This document shows, in pieces, positions 1 through 7,522 of a stretch of DNA of 15,350 nucleotides. The stretch comes from an uncultured Eubacteriales bacterium. Lineage in GTDB: Bacteria > Bacillota > Clostridia > Oscillospirales > Oscillospiraceae. Each line of letters opens with the position of its first letter. The first letter of the stretch is position 1. The stretch lies in NCBI GenBank assembly GCA_900546295.1, contig URCK01000038.1, positions 1 to 15,350 of the forward strand, given 5' to 3'. A model generated the notes under the pieces. The model was not told the DNA's origin. It did no database searches and saw only the letters and a program-made list of their open reading frames with translations. The translations under genes were made by a program, and so were the position numbers.

Positions 1-77
1 GCATAAAAGAAGACATAGCTTGCAGGCTCTGGTAGAATGAAGTTACCACACAAACATTCGAAAGGAGACAGCAAACT

Positions 78-146
78 ATGTCCGAGAAAATTGTACAGCT
101 AAACGGAGATCGACACAGAATCGACGCCGTTGAAATAGAGCAATGA
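78..146 (+). pseudogene. 5' remnant of an IS256-family transposase gene (about 9 native codons)
   Basis: A good ribosome binding site (AAAGGAG at 61-67, 10 nt spacing) precedes an ATG opening a 22-codon frame. Its first nine residues, MSEKIVQLN, match my memory of the N-terminus of many clostridial IS256-family transposases, which normally continue for about 400 residues. Here the match stops near position 104 and the remaining codons are just the opposite strand of the adjoining recombinase fragment. I read this as the start of a transposase gene cut off by a deletion or rearrangement. Positions 1-77 would then be its left flank or IS end; I cannot identify a terminal repeat there because the window starts at 1. 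Nine residues is thin evidence, so a chance match with a good ribosome binding site remains possible. Confidence 0.45.
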
Positions 147-524
147 GGCCATTGTATGCCGGAATGCGTGAGGGTTGATGTGCGGCAGGCCGTGGCGCTT
201 ACTGAATTTGGCAAGCCAGCTTGTTATGCTGTCCGGGTGCATGGGTTTCCAATCTTCCTGCGCAAACAAGAATCCTTGATCGTGATAGTATTCACCCAGC
301 CGCAGCCGTTCCGCGTTCTGCCATGCCCGGTATTGCCGAAGGAGCTGCATCGTTTCCGTTGGCAGAGAAACCCAACGATCCGAGGTTGCAGTTTTCGGAG
401 TAGATTCGTACCGAGAGCCGAAAGCCGTGCTGCTTTTTGCATGTTCCGTCGTTTTTCCCGCCTCGCATTGTTTTTGCACCCAAAAGTAAAAATCATCGTT
501 GAACCATTGGGGCAAATCTGCCAT
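105..524 (-). pseudogene. Truncated tyrosine recombinase (integrase) fragment
   Basis: Read on the minus strand, this open stretch carries part of the catalytic domain of a phage/Tn916-type integrase. A segment TPKTATSDRWVSLP (near 403-360) resembles the usual 'TPKT.as.R.i.LP' strand. It is followed by GFLFAQEDWKPMHPDSITSW and then HAFRHTMASLL, the family's box containing the catalytic His and Arg. The frame stops four residues after GVDSVSI, exactly at the junction with the transposase remnant, so the H/W box and nucleophilic tyrosine are missing. The N-terminal DNA-binding region and the first catalytic arginine are also absent. The part between about 404 and 524 is open but I do not recognise it as integrase, so the relic may itself be rearranged. 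It cannot be an active recombinase. It marks a former integrative element at this site. Confidence 0.75.
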
Positions 525-527
525 AAT
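499..527 (+). promoter_or_regulatory. Predicted sigma-A promoter for the GTPase-NYN gene
   Basis: A -35-like TTGAAC at 499-504 is followed after exactly 17 nt by a -10-like CATAAT at 522-527. Transcription would start near 534 and give a leader of about 30 nt before the ATG at 565. The element sits on the inner edge of the recombinase relic, so the present promoter may have been created or replaced by the rearrangement. It is a consensus match only. Confidence 0.5.
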
Positions 528-564
528 GGACGTAATACGAACAGAAAAAAGGCAGCTTTTTACT

Positions 565-3183
565 ATGAAACATATTTGCATCGGCATCCTTGCCCACGTC
601 GACTCTGGAAAAACGACCCTCTCCGAGGGGCTTTTATATGCCTCCGGCGCGCTGAGAAAACTCGGGCGCGTGGACCACGGCGACGCCTTTCTCGATACCG
701 ACGCGCTCGAGCGCGAGCGCGGCATCACGATCTTTGCAAAGCAGGCCATGCTCACCGCCGGCGAAACGGAGATCACGCTGCTCGATACGCCCGGCCACGT
801 CGACTTTTCCGCCGAGATGGAGCGCACGCTCTCGGTGCTCGACTACGCGGTACTCGTCATCAGCGGCAGCGACGGCGTGCAGAGCCACACGCGCACGCTC
901 TGGCGGCTGCTCGAGCGCTACAGCGTACCAACCTTTCTCTTCATCAACAAGATGGACCTTGCCGGCGCGGACAAGGCTTCTCTGATGGCGCAGCTCACGA
1001 AGACCCTGAGCGCGGGGTGCATCGACTTTTCTTTGCCCACGAGCGAGCGCGACGAGGCGCTCGCTCTCTGTGACGAAACGGCGCTCGAGCAGGTACTCGA
1101 GCGCGGCGCGGTCGATGATCGCTGCATTGCCGACATGATCGAGCAGCGCACGGTCTTCCCCTGCTTTTTCGGCTCGGCGCTCAAATTGCAGGGCGTTGAG
1201 GCGCTGCTCTCCGCGCTCGATGATTTTACCCTTGCGCCGGACTATCCCGACGCCTTTGGCGCGCGCGTCTTCAAAATTTCGCGCGACGCGCAGGGCGCAA
1301 GGCTGACGTGGCTCAAGGTCACGGGCGGGACGCTGCGCGTGAAGGCCCCGCTTTCCTACGAAGCGCAGGGCCGCGCCTACAGCGAAAAGGCCGATCAGCT
1401 GCGCCTTTACTCCGGCGTCAAGTTCCGCACGCTCGAGAAAGCGGACGCGGGCAGCGTCGTCGCCGTCACAGGCCTCAGCCACAGCTATGTGGGCCTCGGG
1501 CTCGGCGCGGAGGCGGAGGCGTCCGCGCCGCTCTTGCAGCCGGTTTTGACCTACCGGCTCATCCTGCCGGACGGTGCGGACGCGCACAGCGCGCTCACGA
1601 AGCTGCGGGAGCTCGAAGAAGAAGACCCGATGCTGCGCATCGTCTGGGACGAGCACAGCGGGCAGATCCACGTGCAGCTCATGGGCAAGATCCAGCTTGA
1701 GATCCTCCGCCGACTGATCTCAGACCGCTTTGGCCTTGCCGTCAGCTTCGGCGAGGGCAGCATCGTCTACCGCGAGACCATCGCCGCGCCTGTGCTCGGC
1801 ATGGGACACTTCGAGCCCCTGCGCCACTACGCGGAGGTACAGCTTCTCATCGAGCCGCTGCCGCGTGGGGCGGGCGTACAGCTTGCGAGCACCGTCCCGA
1901 CGGATGTGCTCGATCTCAACTGGCAGAGGCTCATCTTCACGCACCTTCTGGAGCGCGAGCACACGGGCGTGCTGACCGGCTCGCCTCTGACGGACGTGAA
2001 ATTTACGCTCGTCGCAGGCAGGGCGCACTTGAAGCACACCGAGGGCGGCGACTTCCGTCAGGCGACCTACCGCGCCGTGCGGCAGGGGCTGATGCAGGCG
2101 GAAAACATCCTCCTTGAGCCCTACTATGACTTCCGCCTCGACATTCCCGCCGAGTGCGTCGGCCGCGCGATGACCGACCTTCAGAACATGGGCGGCACGG
2201 TCGATGCGCCGCAGAGCGAGGGGGAGAACACCGTCCTCACCGGCTGCGCACCGGTGCGCGGGATGCGCGACTACTTTGAGAGCGTTGCGGCCTACACGCG
2301 CGGGCGCGGGCAGCTTGCCTGCACCGTCCACGGCTACGAGGTCTGCGCGGAGCAGGACGCCGTCGCCGCCGCGATCGGCTACGATGCCGAGCGCGACACG
2401 GACAATCCCGCCTCCTCCGTCTTCTGCGGCCACGGCGGCAGCATCACCATTCCCTGGGACGAGGTCGCGCAGCACGTCCACTGCGACAGCGGCCTCCGCC
2501 TCGTCGAGGAGGCGCGCGAGGAAGAAAGCGCCCCCTCCGCCCGCCGCGGCGCGGGCGGAGCATACGCCGCCGACAAGGAATTGCAGGAGATCTTCGAGCG
2601 CACCTACGGCAAGGTCGAGCGCCGCGCGTTCGAGCCTGCAAAAAAGCCCGCGCGCACCGCGCTTGCCGACCACTATGATGTGACGGTCCACTCCGAGGAT
2701 ACGGAATATCTGCTCGTCGACGGCTACAACATCATCTTTGCCTGGGACGAATTGCAGCGCCTCGCTTCTCAGGACATCGCCGCCGCACGCGGCGCGCTCA
2801 TCGATATTCTTGCAAACTATCAGGGCTTTCGCAAATGCCGCGTCATCGTGGTGTTCGACGCCTACAAGGTCAAGGGCAATCCCGGCAGCGTGCAGACGGT
2901 ACACGGCGTCAAGGTCGTTTACACCAAGGAGGCCGAGACCGCCGACACCTACATCGAGCGCGCGACCTACGAGCTGCGCCGCGAGCGGCGCGTGCGCGTG
3001 GCAACATCGGACGGCCCCGAGCAGGTCATCATCCTCGGCCATGGGGCGCTACGCGTCTCCGCCCGCGCGTTTCATGCCGAGGTCGAGGCCGCCGAGGGGC
3101 AGATCAGCGCCGTGCTGCAAAGCCTTGTAAACCGCCCGCGCAGCGAGCGGACGGTGAGAAACAACGTGAAGATCAAGCAATAA
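565..3183 (+). CDS. Tet(M)-like ribosomal GTPase fused to a C-terminal YacP/Rae1-type NYN endonuclease domain
   Basis: This 872-residue protein has two parts. Residues 1 to about 670 form an EF-G/Tet(M)-type translation GTPase: G1 AHVDSGKTT (10-18), G2 RGITI (52-56), G3 DTPGH with the catalytic His78, G4 NKMD (128-131), then domains II to V. After a charged linker (about 670-710), residues 712-845 are a NYN/PIN-like nuclease closely resembling Bacillus YacP/Rae1: LLVDGYN with Asp719, VVFDA with Asp765, TKEAETAD (787-794) and ATSDG with Asp816. True Tet(M) is about 640 residues and ends without this domain. I chose the Met at 565 because Tet(M)-type proteins begin just before G1; its Shine-Dalgarno (AAAAAGG) is weak. 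The upstream in-frame ATG at 499 would add 22 non-homologous residues. The tetracycline-contacting loop of Tet(M) (YSPVS) is replaced by a HLKHTEGGDF-type sequence, so tetracycline resistance is doubtful. Inferred role: acting on stalled or idle ribosomes and cutting mRNA in the A site. Confidence 0.9.
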   Translation: MKHICIGILAHVDSGKTTLSEGLLYASGALRKLGRVDHGDAFLDTDALERERGITIFAKQAMLTAGETEITLLDTPGHVDFSAEMERTLSVLDYAVLVISGSDGVQSHTRTLWRLLERYSVPTFLFINKMDLAGADKASLMAQLTKTLSAGCIDFSLPTSERDEALALCDETALEQVLERGAVDDRCIADMIEQRTVFPCFFGSALKLQGVEALLSALDDFTLAPDYPDAFGARVFKISRDAQGARLTWLKVTGGTLRVKAPLSYEAQGRAYSEKADQLRLYSGVKFRTLEKADAGSVVAVTGLSHSYVGLGLGAEAEASAPLLQPVLTYRLILPDGADAHSALTKLRELEEEDPMLRIVWDEHSGQIHVQLMGKIQLEILRRLISDRFGLAVSFGEGSIVYRETIAAPVLGMGHFEPLRHYAEVQLLIEPLPRGAGVQLASTVPTDVLDLNWQRLIFTHLLEREHTGVLTGSPLTDVKFTLVAGRAHLKHTEGGDFRQATYRAVRQGLMQAENILLEPYYDFRLDIPAECVGRAMTDLQNMGGTVDAPQSEGENTVLTGCAPVRGMRDYFESVAAYTRGRGQLACTVHGYEVCAEQDAVAAAIGYDAERDTDNPASSVFCGHGGSITIPWDEVAQHVHCDSGLRLVEEAREEESAPSARRGAGGAYAADKELQEIFERTYGKVERRAFEPAKKPARTALADHYDVTVHSEDTEYLLVDGYNIIFAWDELQRLASQDIAAARGALIDILANYQGFRKCRVIVVFDAYKVKGNPGSVQTVHGVKVVYTKEAETADTYIERATYELRRERRVRVATSDGPEQVIILGHGALRVSARAFHAEVEAAEGQISAVLQSLVNRPRSERTVRNNVKIKQ

Positions 3184-3196
3184 ATTCTGACAAAAA

Positions 3197-3223
3197 GCGG
3201 TGGCTTCGGCCACCGCTTTTTTT
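3197..3223 (+). terminator. Rho-independent terminator of the GTPase-NYN gene
   Basis: A perfect 8-bp stem GCGGTGGC/GCCACCGC closed by a TTCG tetraloop starts 14 nt after the stop codon and is followed by seven T residues. It separates this gene from the MarR-ABC operon. Confidence 0.95.
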
Positions 3224-3245
3224 ACGATTTCCGCGCAGTTTTCTC

Positions 3246-3274
3246 TTGCAATTTGTTTTTAATTGTTGTACTCT
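3246..3274 (+). promoter_or_regulatory. Possible promoter of the MarR-ABC operon
   Basis: TTGCAA (3246-3251) is separated by 17 nt from TACTCT (3269-3274). Each hexamer matches consensus at four of six positions. Several other weak combinations exist in this AT-rich 120-bp gap, so the promoter is not settled. If this one is right, transcription starts near 3281, immediately before the palindromic operator region. Confidence 0.3.
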
Positions 3275-3281
3275 TGTCATT

Positions 3282-3320
3282 ATCAATTGTGAATGATAGT
3301 CATTGATGGTTTACTATCAT
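3282..3320. promoter_or_regulatory. Nested inverted repeats upstream of marR, probable operator (Fur-box-like core)
   Basis: ATGATAGT (3293-3300) and ACTATCAT (3313-3320) form a perfect 8-bp inverted repeat with a 12-nt spacer. ATCAAT (3282-3287) and ATTGAT (3302-3307) form a second one. The centre, AATGATAGTCATT (3292-3304), is palindromic and differs at one base from the core of the classical Fur box (AATGATAATCATT). It lies 40-65 bp before the marR start. It could bind the MarR protein itself, a Fur-family regulator, or both. Confidence 0.5.
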
Positions 3321-3347
3321 AATATTTCCATGAAAGGAGAATCGATC

Positions 3348-3854
3348 ATGCAGACCAGCGAAATTCAGGAGCTTTTGCTCGACACCATCCCCGCCTGGCA
3401 CTACTGGTTCGCCCGTCCCTTCAAGCGGATGCTCAACGACGGCGTGAGCCTCGATATGTACTACTGCATCCAGTCGCTGCGCCGCAGCGGCCGCACGCTG
3501 ACGATGACGGAGCTTGCAAACCTCGCCCGTATGCCCAAGCAGCAGATGAGCAAGCTCGTCGACCGGCTTGTGGACGGCGGCTTTGCCGAGCGGCTGAGCG
3601 ACCCGGATGACCGGCGCGTCATCCGCCTGCGCGCCACGGAGAAGGCGGATGAATACATCGCCGCCTTCTTTGAAAAGGATGCGGCGGAATACCGCGAATT
3701 TTTCGACCAGCTGGGCAAGGACGAGCTGGACCCGTTCTGCGAGGCGCTGCGCACCATTCACGATACGTTTGAAGAAAAGCGCTTAGAGCTGATCGCGCAG
3801 GGCAAGCTGCCCGCCTGCCCCCCGCAACGCAAAAAAGGAGGAAAATGCCAATGA
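3348..3854 (+). CDS. MarR-family transcriptional regulator
   Basis: The 168-residue product has the winged-helix layout of MarR proteins: an N-terminal dimerisation helix, then a helix-turn-helix in the segment TMTELANLARMPKQQMSKLV, followed by the wing containing SDPDDRRVIRLRATEKADEY, where the DDRR signature is typical of the family. MarR proteins bind palindromic operators as dimers and usually repress an adjacent efflux operon until a small ligand binds. The ATG at 3348 is preferred because AAAGGAGA (3333-3340) lies 7 nt upstream. Earlier in-frame Met codons at 3303, 3306 and 3330 lack such a site and would run through the putative operator. The stop codon overlaps the next gene's start (ATGA at 3851-3854), so the regulator and the exporter are translationally coupled. 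The most likely job is control of the exporter operon it heads. Confidence 0.93.
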   Translation: MQTSEIQELLLDTIPAWHYWFARPFKRMLNDGVSLDMYYCIQSLRRSGRTLTMTELANLARMPKQQMSKLVDRLVDGGFAERLSDPDDRRVIRLRATEKADEYIAAFFEKDAAEYREFFDQLGKDELDPFCEALRTIHDTFEEKRLELIAQGKLPACPPQRKKGGKCQ

Positions 3855-5602
3855 AAATGATCCGGCAGCTGATGGGCTGCATCCGCGAGTATAAAAAGCC
3901 CACGATCCTGACGCTTGTGTGCATGGTCGGCGAGGTGGCGATCGAGGTGCTGATCCCCTTCATCACCGCAAAGCTCATCAACGAGGTCAAAGCGGGCGCG
4001 GCGCTTGACGGCATTGTGCGCGCGGGCCTTGTGCTCATGCTGATGGCTCTCGTGTCGCTCTCCTGCGGCGCAGCGGGCGGTTTCTTCGGCTCGCGCGCGA
4101 GCGCGGGCCTTGCAAGAAACGTCCGGCACGACGTTTTTACCCGCGTGCAGTCCTTTTCCTTTGAGAACATCGACAAATTCTCCTCTGCCTCGCTCGTCAC
4201 GCGCATGACCACCGACGTGAGCAACGTGCAGATGGCGTTCATGATGTGCATCCGCATCGCCGTGCGCGCCCCGCTGATGTTCCTCTTCGCCATCATCATG
4301 GCCTATATCATGGGCGGCGCGCTCGCGACGACTTTTGTCATCGTCATCCCCCTGCTCGTCGTGGGTCTCCTTTTCATCGCGCGCAAGGCGATGCCCGCCT
4401 TCCGCTCGGTCTTCCGCAAGTACGACCGTCTCAACGAATCCGTGGAGGAAAACGTCCGCGCGATGCGCGTCGTCAAGGGCTTTGCCCGCGAAGGATATGA
4501 AAAGGAGAAATTTGCTGCCGCCTCGGGCGACATTGCAAAGGACTTCACCTATGCCGAGCGCGTCGTTGCGCTCAGCGGCCCGCTGATGCAGTTCTGCGTC
4601 TACTTCAACATGGTCTTCGTGCTCTATGTCGGCTCGAAGCTCATCATCACAAGCGGCGGCACGACGATCGACGTCGGCCAGCTCTCGGCGATGCTGACCT
4701 ACGGGATGCAGATCCTCATGTCGCTGATGATGATCTCGATGATCTATGTCATGCTCACGATGTCCTACGAGTCCTTCGTGCGTATCTGCGAGGTGCTGCA
4801 GGAGCAGCCCGCGCTCGCCGACCCCGCCGCGCCCGTGTACGAGGTAAAGGACGGCTCGATCGACTTTGAAAACGTCAGCTTCAAGTACTCCGCCGCGGCG
4901 GAGAAGTTTGCCCTGCAGGGCATCGACCTGCACATCGCGCCGGGACAGACCGTCGGCATCCTCGGCGGCACGGGCTCGAGCAAATCGACCCTTGTGCAGC
5001 TCATCCCGCGCCTTTATGACGCAACCGAGGGCAGCGTGAAGGTCGGCGGCGTGGATGTGCGCAATTACGACCTTGACGCCCTGCGCGGCGCGGTCAGCGT
5101 GGTGCTGCAAAAGAACGTTCTCTTCTCCGGCACGATCAAGGATAATCTCCGCTGGGGCAACGAAAACGCAAGCGACGAAGAAATGGTCGAGGCCTGCCGC
5201 CTTGCGCAGGCGGACGACTTCGTCCGCTCCTTCCCCGACGGGTACGACACCCATATCGAGCAGGGCGGTACGAACGTCTCCGGCGGCCAGAAACAGCGCC
5301 TGTGCATCGCCCGCGCGCTGCTCAAAAAGCCCAGGATCCTGATCCTTGACGACTCGACCAGCGCGGTCGACACGCGCACCGACGCGCTCATCCGCGAGGG
5401 CTTCCGCACCTACATTCCCGAGACGACGAAGATCATCATCGCCCAGCGCGTCGCGTCCGTGCAGGACGCCGACCTCATCCTTGTGATGAACAACGGCCGC
5501 ATCGCGGATATGGGCACGCACGAGGAGCTTCTTGCCTCGAGCGCGATCTACCGCGAGGTCTACGAATCCCAGACGAACGGAGGTGACGGACATGAAGCAT
5601 AA
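3851..5602 (+). CDS. ABC multidrug exporter half-transporter with a degenerate ATP site (LmrA/YheI type, subunit 1)
   Basis: This 583-residue half-transporter has six predicted membrane helices (about residues 15-310) followed by one ATPase domain. Walker A is GGTGSSKST (372-380), the Q-loop is VLQKNVLFSG, and the signature VSGGQ (476-480) is canonical. Walker B reads LILDDSTS, so the catalytic Glu is Asp501, and the switch His is Gln532 (IIAQRVAS). This is the pattern of the degenerate subunit of heterodimeric exporters such as TM287/288 or BmrCD. The start at 3851 (ATGA overlap with marR) sits 9 nt after AAGGAGG (3835-3841); the ATG at 3845 is only 3 nt from it and less likely. It overlaps the next gene by 11 nt. 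It should pair with that gene's product in the cytoplasmic membrane to export drugs, peptides or lipids; the substrate cannot be read from sequence. Confidence 0.93.
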   Translation: MKMIRQLMGCIREYKKPTILTLVCMVGEVAIEVLIPFITAKLINEVKAGAALDGIVRAGLVLMLMALVSLSCGAAGGFFGSRASAGLARNVRHDVFTRVQSFSFENIDKFSSASLVTRMTTDVSNVQMAFMMCIRIAVRAPLMFLFAIIMAYIMGGALATTFVIVIPLLVVGLLFIARKAMPAFRSVFRKYDRLNESVEENVRAMRVVKGFAREGYEKEKFAAASGDIAKDFTYAERVVALSGPLMQFCVYFNMVFVLYVGSKLIITSGGTTIDVGQLSAMLTYGMQILMSLMMISMIYVMLTMSYESFVRICEVLQEQPALADPAAPVYEVKDGSIDFENVSFKYSAAAEKFALQGIDLHIAPGQTVGILGGTGSSKSTLVQLIPRLYDATEGSVKVGGVDVRNYDLDALRGAVSVVLQKNVLFSGTIKDNLRWGNENASDEEMVEACRLAQADDFVRSFPDGYDTHIEQGGTNVSGGQKQRLCIARALLKKPRILILDDSTSAVDTRTDALIREGFRTYIPETTKIIIAQRVASVQDADLILVMNNGRIADMGTHEELLASSAIYREVYESQTNGGDGHEA

Positions 5603-7517
5603 TCACGGCGCATCCGGCCGCGGCCCCAACGCGGGCGCGGCGAACCTTGCCATGCTGAAGCGCACGGTGAAAAAGATTTTTTCCTACTATCCCGTGCTCG
5701 CTCCCATCACGCTTGCCTGCATCCTCTTCTCGTCCGTCGTCTCCTCCATCCCCGCGCTCTTCACGCAGAATGTCATTCAGGTCATTGAAAAATGGTACGT
5801 TTCGCGCGACTGGGCCGCGGCACAGGCCGAGCTCAAACCGATTCTAACGCTGCTCATCGTGCTGTATGTTCTCTCCATCCTCGCCATCCTTGTGCAGAAG
5901 CAGCTCATGGCTTACATGACGCAGGGCTTTCTCAACAAGCTCCGTCAGGAGATGTTCGGCGGGATGCAGGATCTCCCCATCCGCTACTTCGACACTCACC
6001 AGCACGGCGATATCATGAGCTTTTACACCAACGACATCGACACGCTGCGCCAGCTCGTCTCCGAGGCCATTCCCGCCTTTATCCAGTCGGGCGCGATCGT
6101 GCTGGTCGTGCTCGCCATCATGCTCTATTTCAGCCTCTGGCTGACGCTGGTGCTGGCCGTCGGCATCGTGCTGATGGTCTCGGTCACCAAGCGCATCGGC
6201 GGCGGCAGCGCCAGGTTCTTCCTGCGCCAGCAGAAGGCCGTGGCCAAGACCGAGGGCTTCATTCAGGAAACGATGACCGGCCAGAAGGTCGTCAAGGTCT
6301 TCTGCCACGAGCAGCGCTCCCTCGAGGAATTTGACAAGCTCAACGATGCCCTCTATGAAGACAGCTACCGCGCCAACGCCTATGCAAGCGTGCTCGGCCC
6401 CATCATCGGCAACATCGGCAACCTGCTCTATGTCGGCCTTGCGCTGGTGGGCGGCGTGTTCCTGCTCATTGGCCTTCCCAATGTCAGCTTCTCCGGCAAG
6501 GCGCTGGATATCTCCATTCTCGTGCCGTTCCTCAACATGACCAAGCAGTTCACGGGCAACGTCAACCAGCTCTCCCAGCAGATCAACTCGATCGTCATGG
6601 CGGGCGCGGGCGCGCAGCGCGTCTTCTCCCTCATCGACGAAAAGCCCGAGACCGACGAGGGCTTCGTCACGCTCGTCGACGCGAACATCACCCCCGACGG
6701 CACCATCACTGAAAGCGACCATCACACTGGCCACTGGGCGTGGAAGAACCCGAACGACAACGGCAAGGTCTCTTACCGCGAGCTGCGCGGCGATGTGCGC
6801 CTCATCGACGTAGACTTCGGCTACGAGCCGAACAAAGAGGTCCTGCACGACGTTTCCGTCTACGCCGAGCCCGGTCAGAAGGTCGCCTTTGTCGGCGCGA
6901 CGGGCGCGGGCAAGACGACCATCACCAACCTCATCAACCGCTTTTACGACATTTCCGACGGCCAGATCCTCTACGACGGCATCGACGTGCGTAAGATCAA
7001 AAAGGCAGACCTGCGCCGCAGCTTAGGCATCGTCCTGCAGGATGTGAACCTCTTCACCGGCACGGTGATGGACAACATCCGCTACGGCAAGCTCAGCGCA
7101 ACGGATGAAGAGTGCATCGCCGCGGCAAAGCTCGCCGGCGCGGACGACTTCATCTCGCGCCTGCCGCAGGGCTATGAGACCGAGCTTTCCAACAACGGCG
7201 CAAACCTCTCGCAGGGTCAGCGCCAGCTCATCTCCATCGCCCGCGCGGCGGTGGCAGACCCGCCGGTGATGATCCTCGACGAGGCAACATCCTCCATCGA
7301 CACGCGCACCGAGGCCATCGTCCAGCGCGGCATGGATAAGCTGATGGAAGGCCGCACGGTGTTCGTCATCGCTCACCGTCTCTCCACCGTCAAGAATTCC
7401 GACGTCATCATGGTGCTGGACCACGGCCGCATCATCGAGCGCGGCAGCCACGAAAAACTGATCGCGGAAAAGGGCACCTACTACCAGCTTTATACCGGCG
7501 CATTCGAATTGGAATAA
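5592..7517 (+). CDS. ABC multidrug exporter half-transporter with the catalytic ATP site (LmrB/YheH type, subunit 2)
   Basis: This 641-residue partner begins inside the end of the preceding gene, with GGAGGTGA at 5579-5586 five bases before the ATG. After a short hydrophilic N-terminus it has six membrane helices, then an ATPase domain with Walker A GATGAGKTT (435-443), Walker B MILDEATS including catalytic Glu564, and switch His595 (VIAHRLST). Its signature is LSQGQ (539-543) rather than LSGGQ. That is consistent with it completing the degenerate site with subunit 1, while subunit 1's intact VSGGQ completes the active site here. A roughly 45-residue insert (about 353-398, containing HTGHWAWKNP) lies between the membrane and ATPase domains. 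I know this insert from the larger subunit of this family in Firmicutes. The operon ends here with a terminator. Confidence 0.93.
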   Translation: MKHNHGASGRGPNAGAANLAMLKRTVKKIFSYYPVLAPITLACILFSSVVSSIPALFTQNVIQVIEKWYVSRDWAAAQAELKPILTLLIVLYVLSILAILVQKQLMAYMTQGFLNKLRQEMFGGMQDLPIRYFDTHQHGDIMSFYTNDIDTLRQLVSEAIPAFIQSGAIVLVVLAIMLYFSLWLTLVLAVGIVLMVSVTKRIGGGSARFFLRQQKAVAKTEGFIQETMTGQKVVKVFCHEQRSLEEFDKLNDALYEDSYRANAYASVLGPIIGNIGNLLYVGLALVGGVFLLIGLPNVSFSGKALDISILVPFLNMTKQFTGNVNQLSQQINSIVMAGAGAQRVFSLIDEKPETDEGFVTLVDANITPDGTITESDHHTGHWAWKNPNDNGKVSYRELRGDVRLIDVDFGYEPNKEVLHDVSVYAEPGQKVAFVGATGAGKTTITNLINRFYDISDGQILYDGIDVRKIKKADLRRSLGIVLQDVNLFTGTVMDNIRYGKLSATDEECIAAAKLAGADDFISRLPQGYETELSNNGANLSQGQRQLISIARAAVADPPVMILDEATSSIDTRTEAIVQRGMDKLMEGRTVFVIAHRLSTVKNSDVIMVLDHGRIIERGSHEKLIAEKGTYYQLYTGAFELE

Positions 7518-7522
7518 GCGCG

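Noticed and set aside
1..77. Terminal inverted repeat of an insertion sequence at the left edge
   Set aside because: No matching inverted repeat was found elsewhere in the window, and the left part of any element is outside it.
156..1073. A 305-codon plus-strand frame spanning the integrase relic and the start of the GTPase gene
   Set aside because: It is antisense to the integrase catalytic domain and out of frame with the GTPase. The translation becomes Arg/Ala/His-rich nonsense.
1720..3042. A 440-codon minus-strand frame (and another at 634-1671) opposite the GTPase-NYN gene
   Set aside because: GC-skew shadow of the real gene. The plus-strand product has all GTPase and NYN motifs and the minus frames have none.
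3758..5593. A 611-codon open frame on the minus strand opposite the first ABC gene
   Set aside because: It is the antisense of a clear ABC exporter. The translation is rich in Asp, His, Arg and Ala without any recognisable domain, as expected when GC-rich codons are read backwards.
565..7517. A single resistance operon made of the GTPase-NYN gene plus MarR and ABC exporter
   Set aside because: A strong UUCG-loop terminator at 3197-3223 and a new regulatory region separate them, so they are neighbours rather than one transcription unit.
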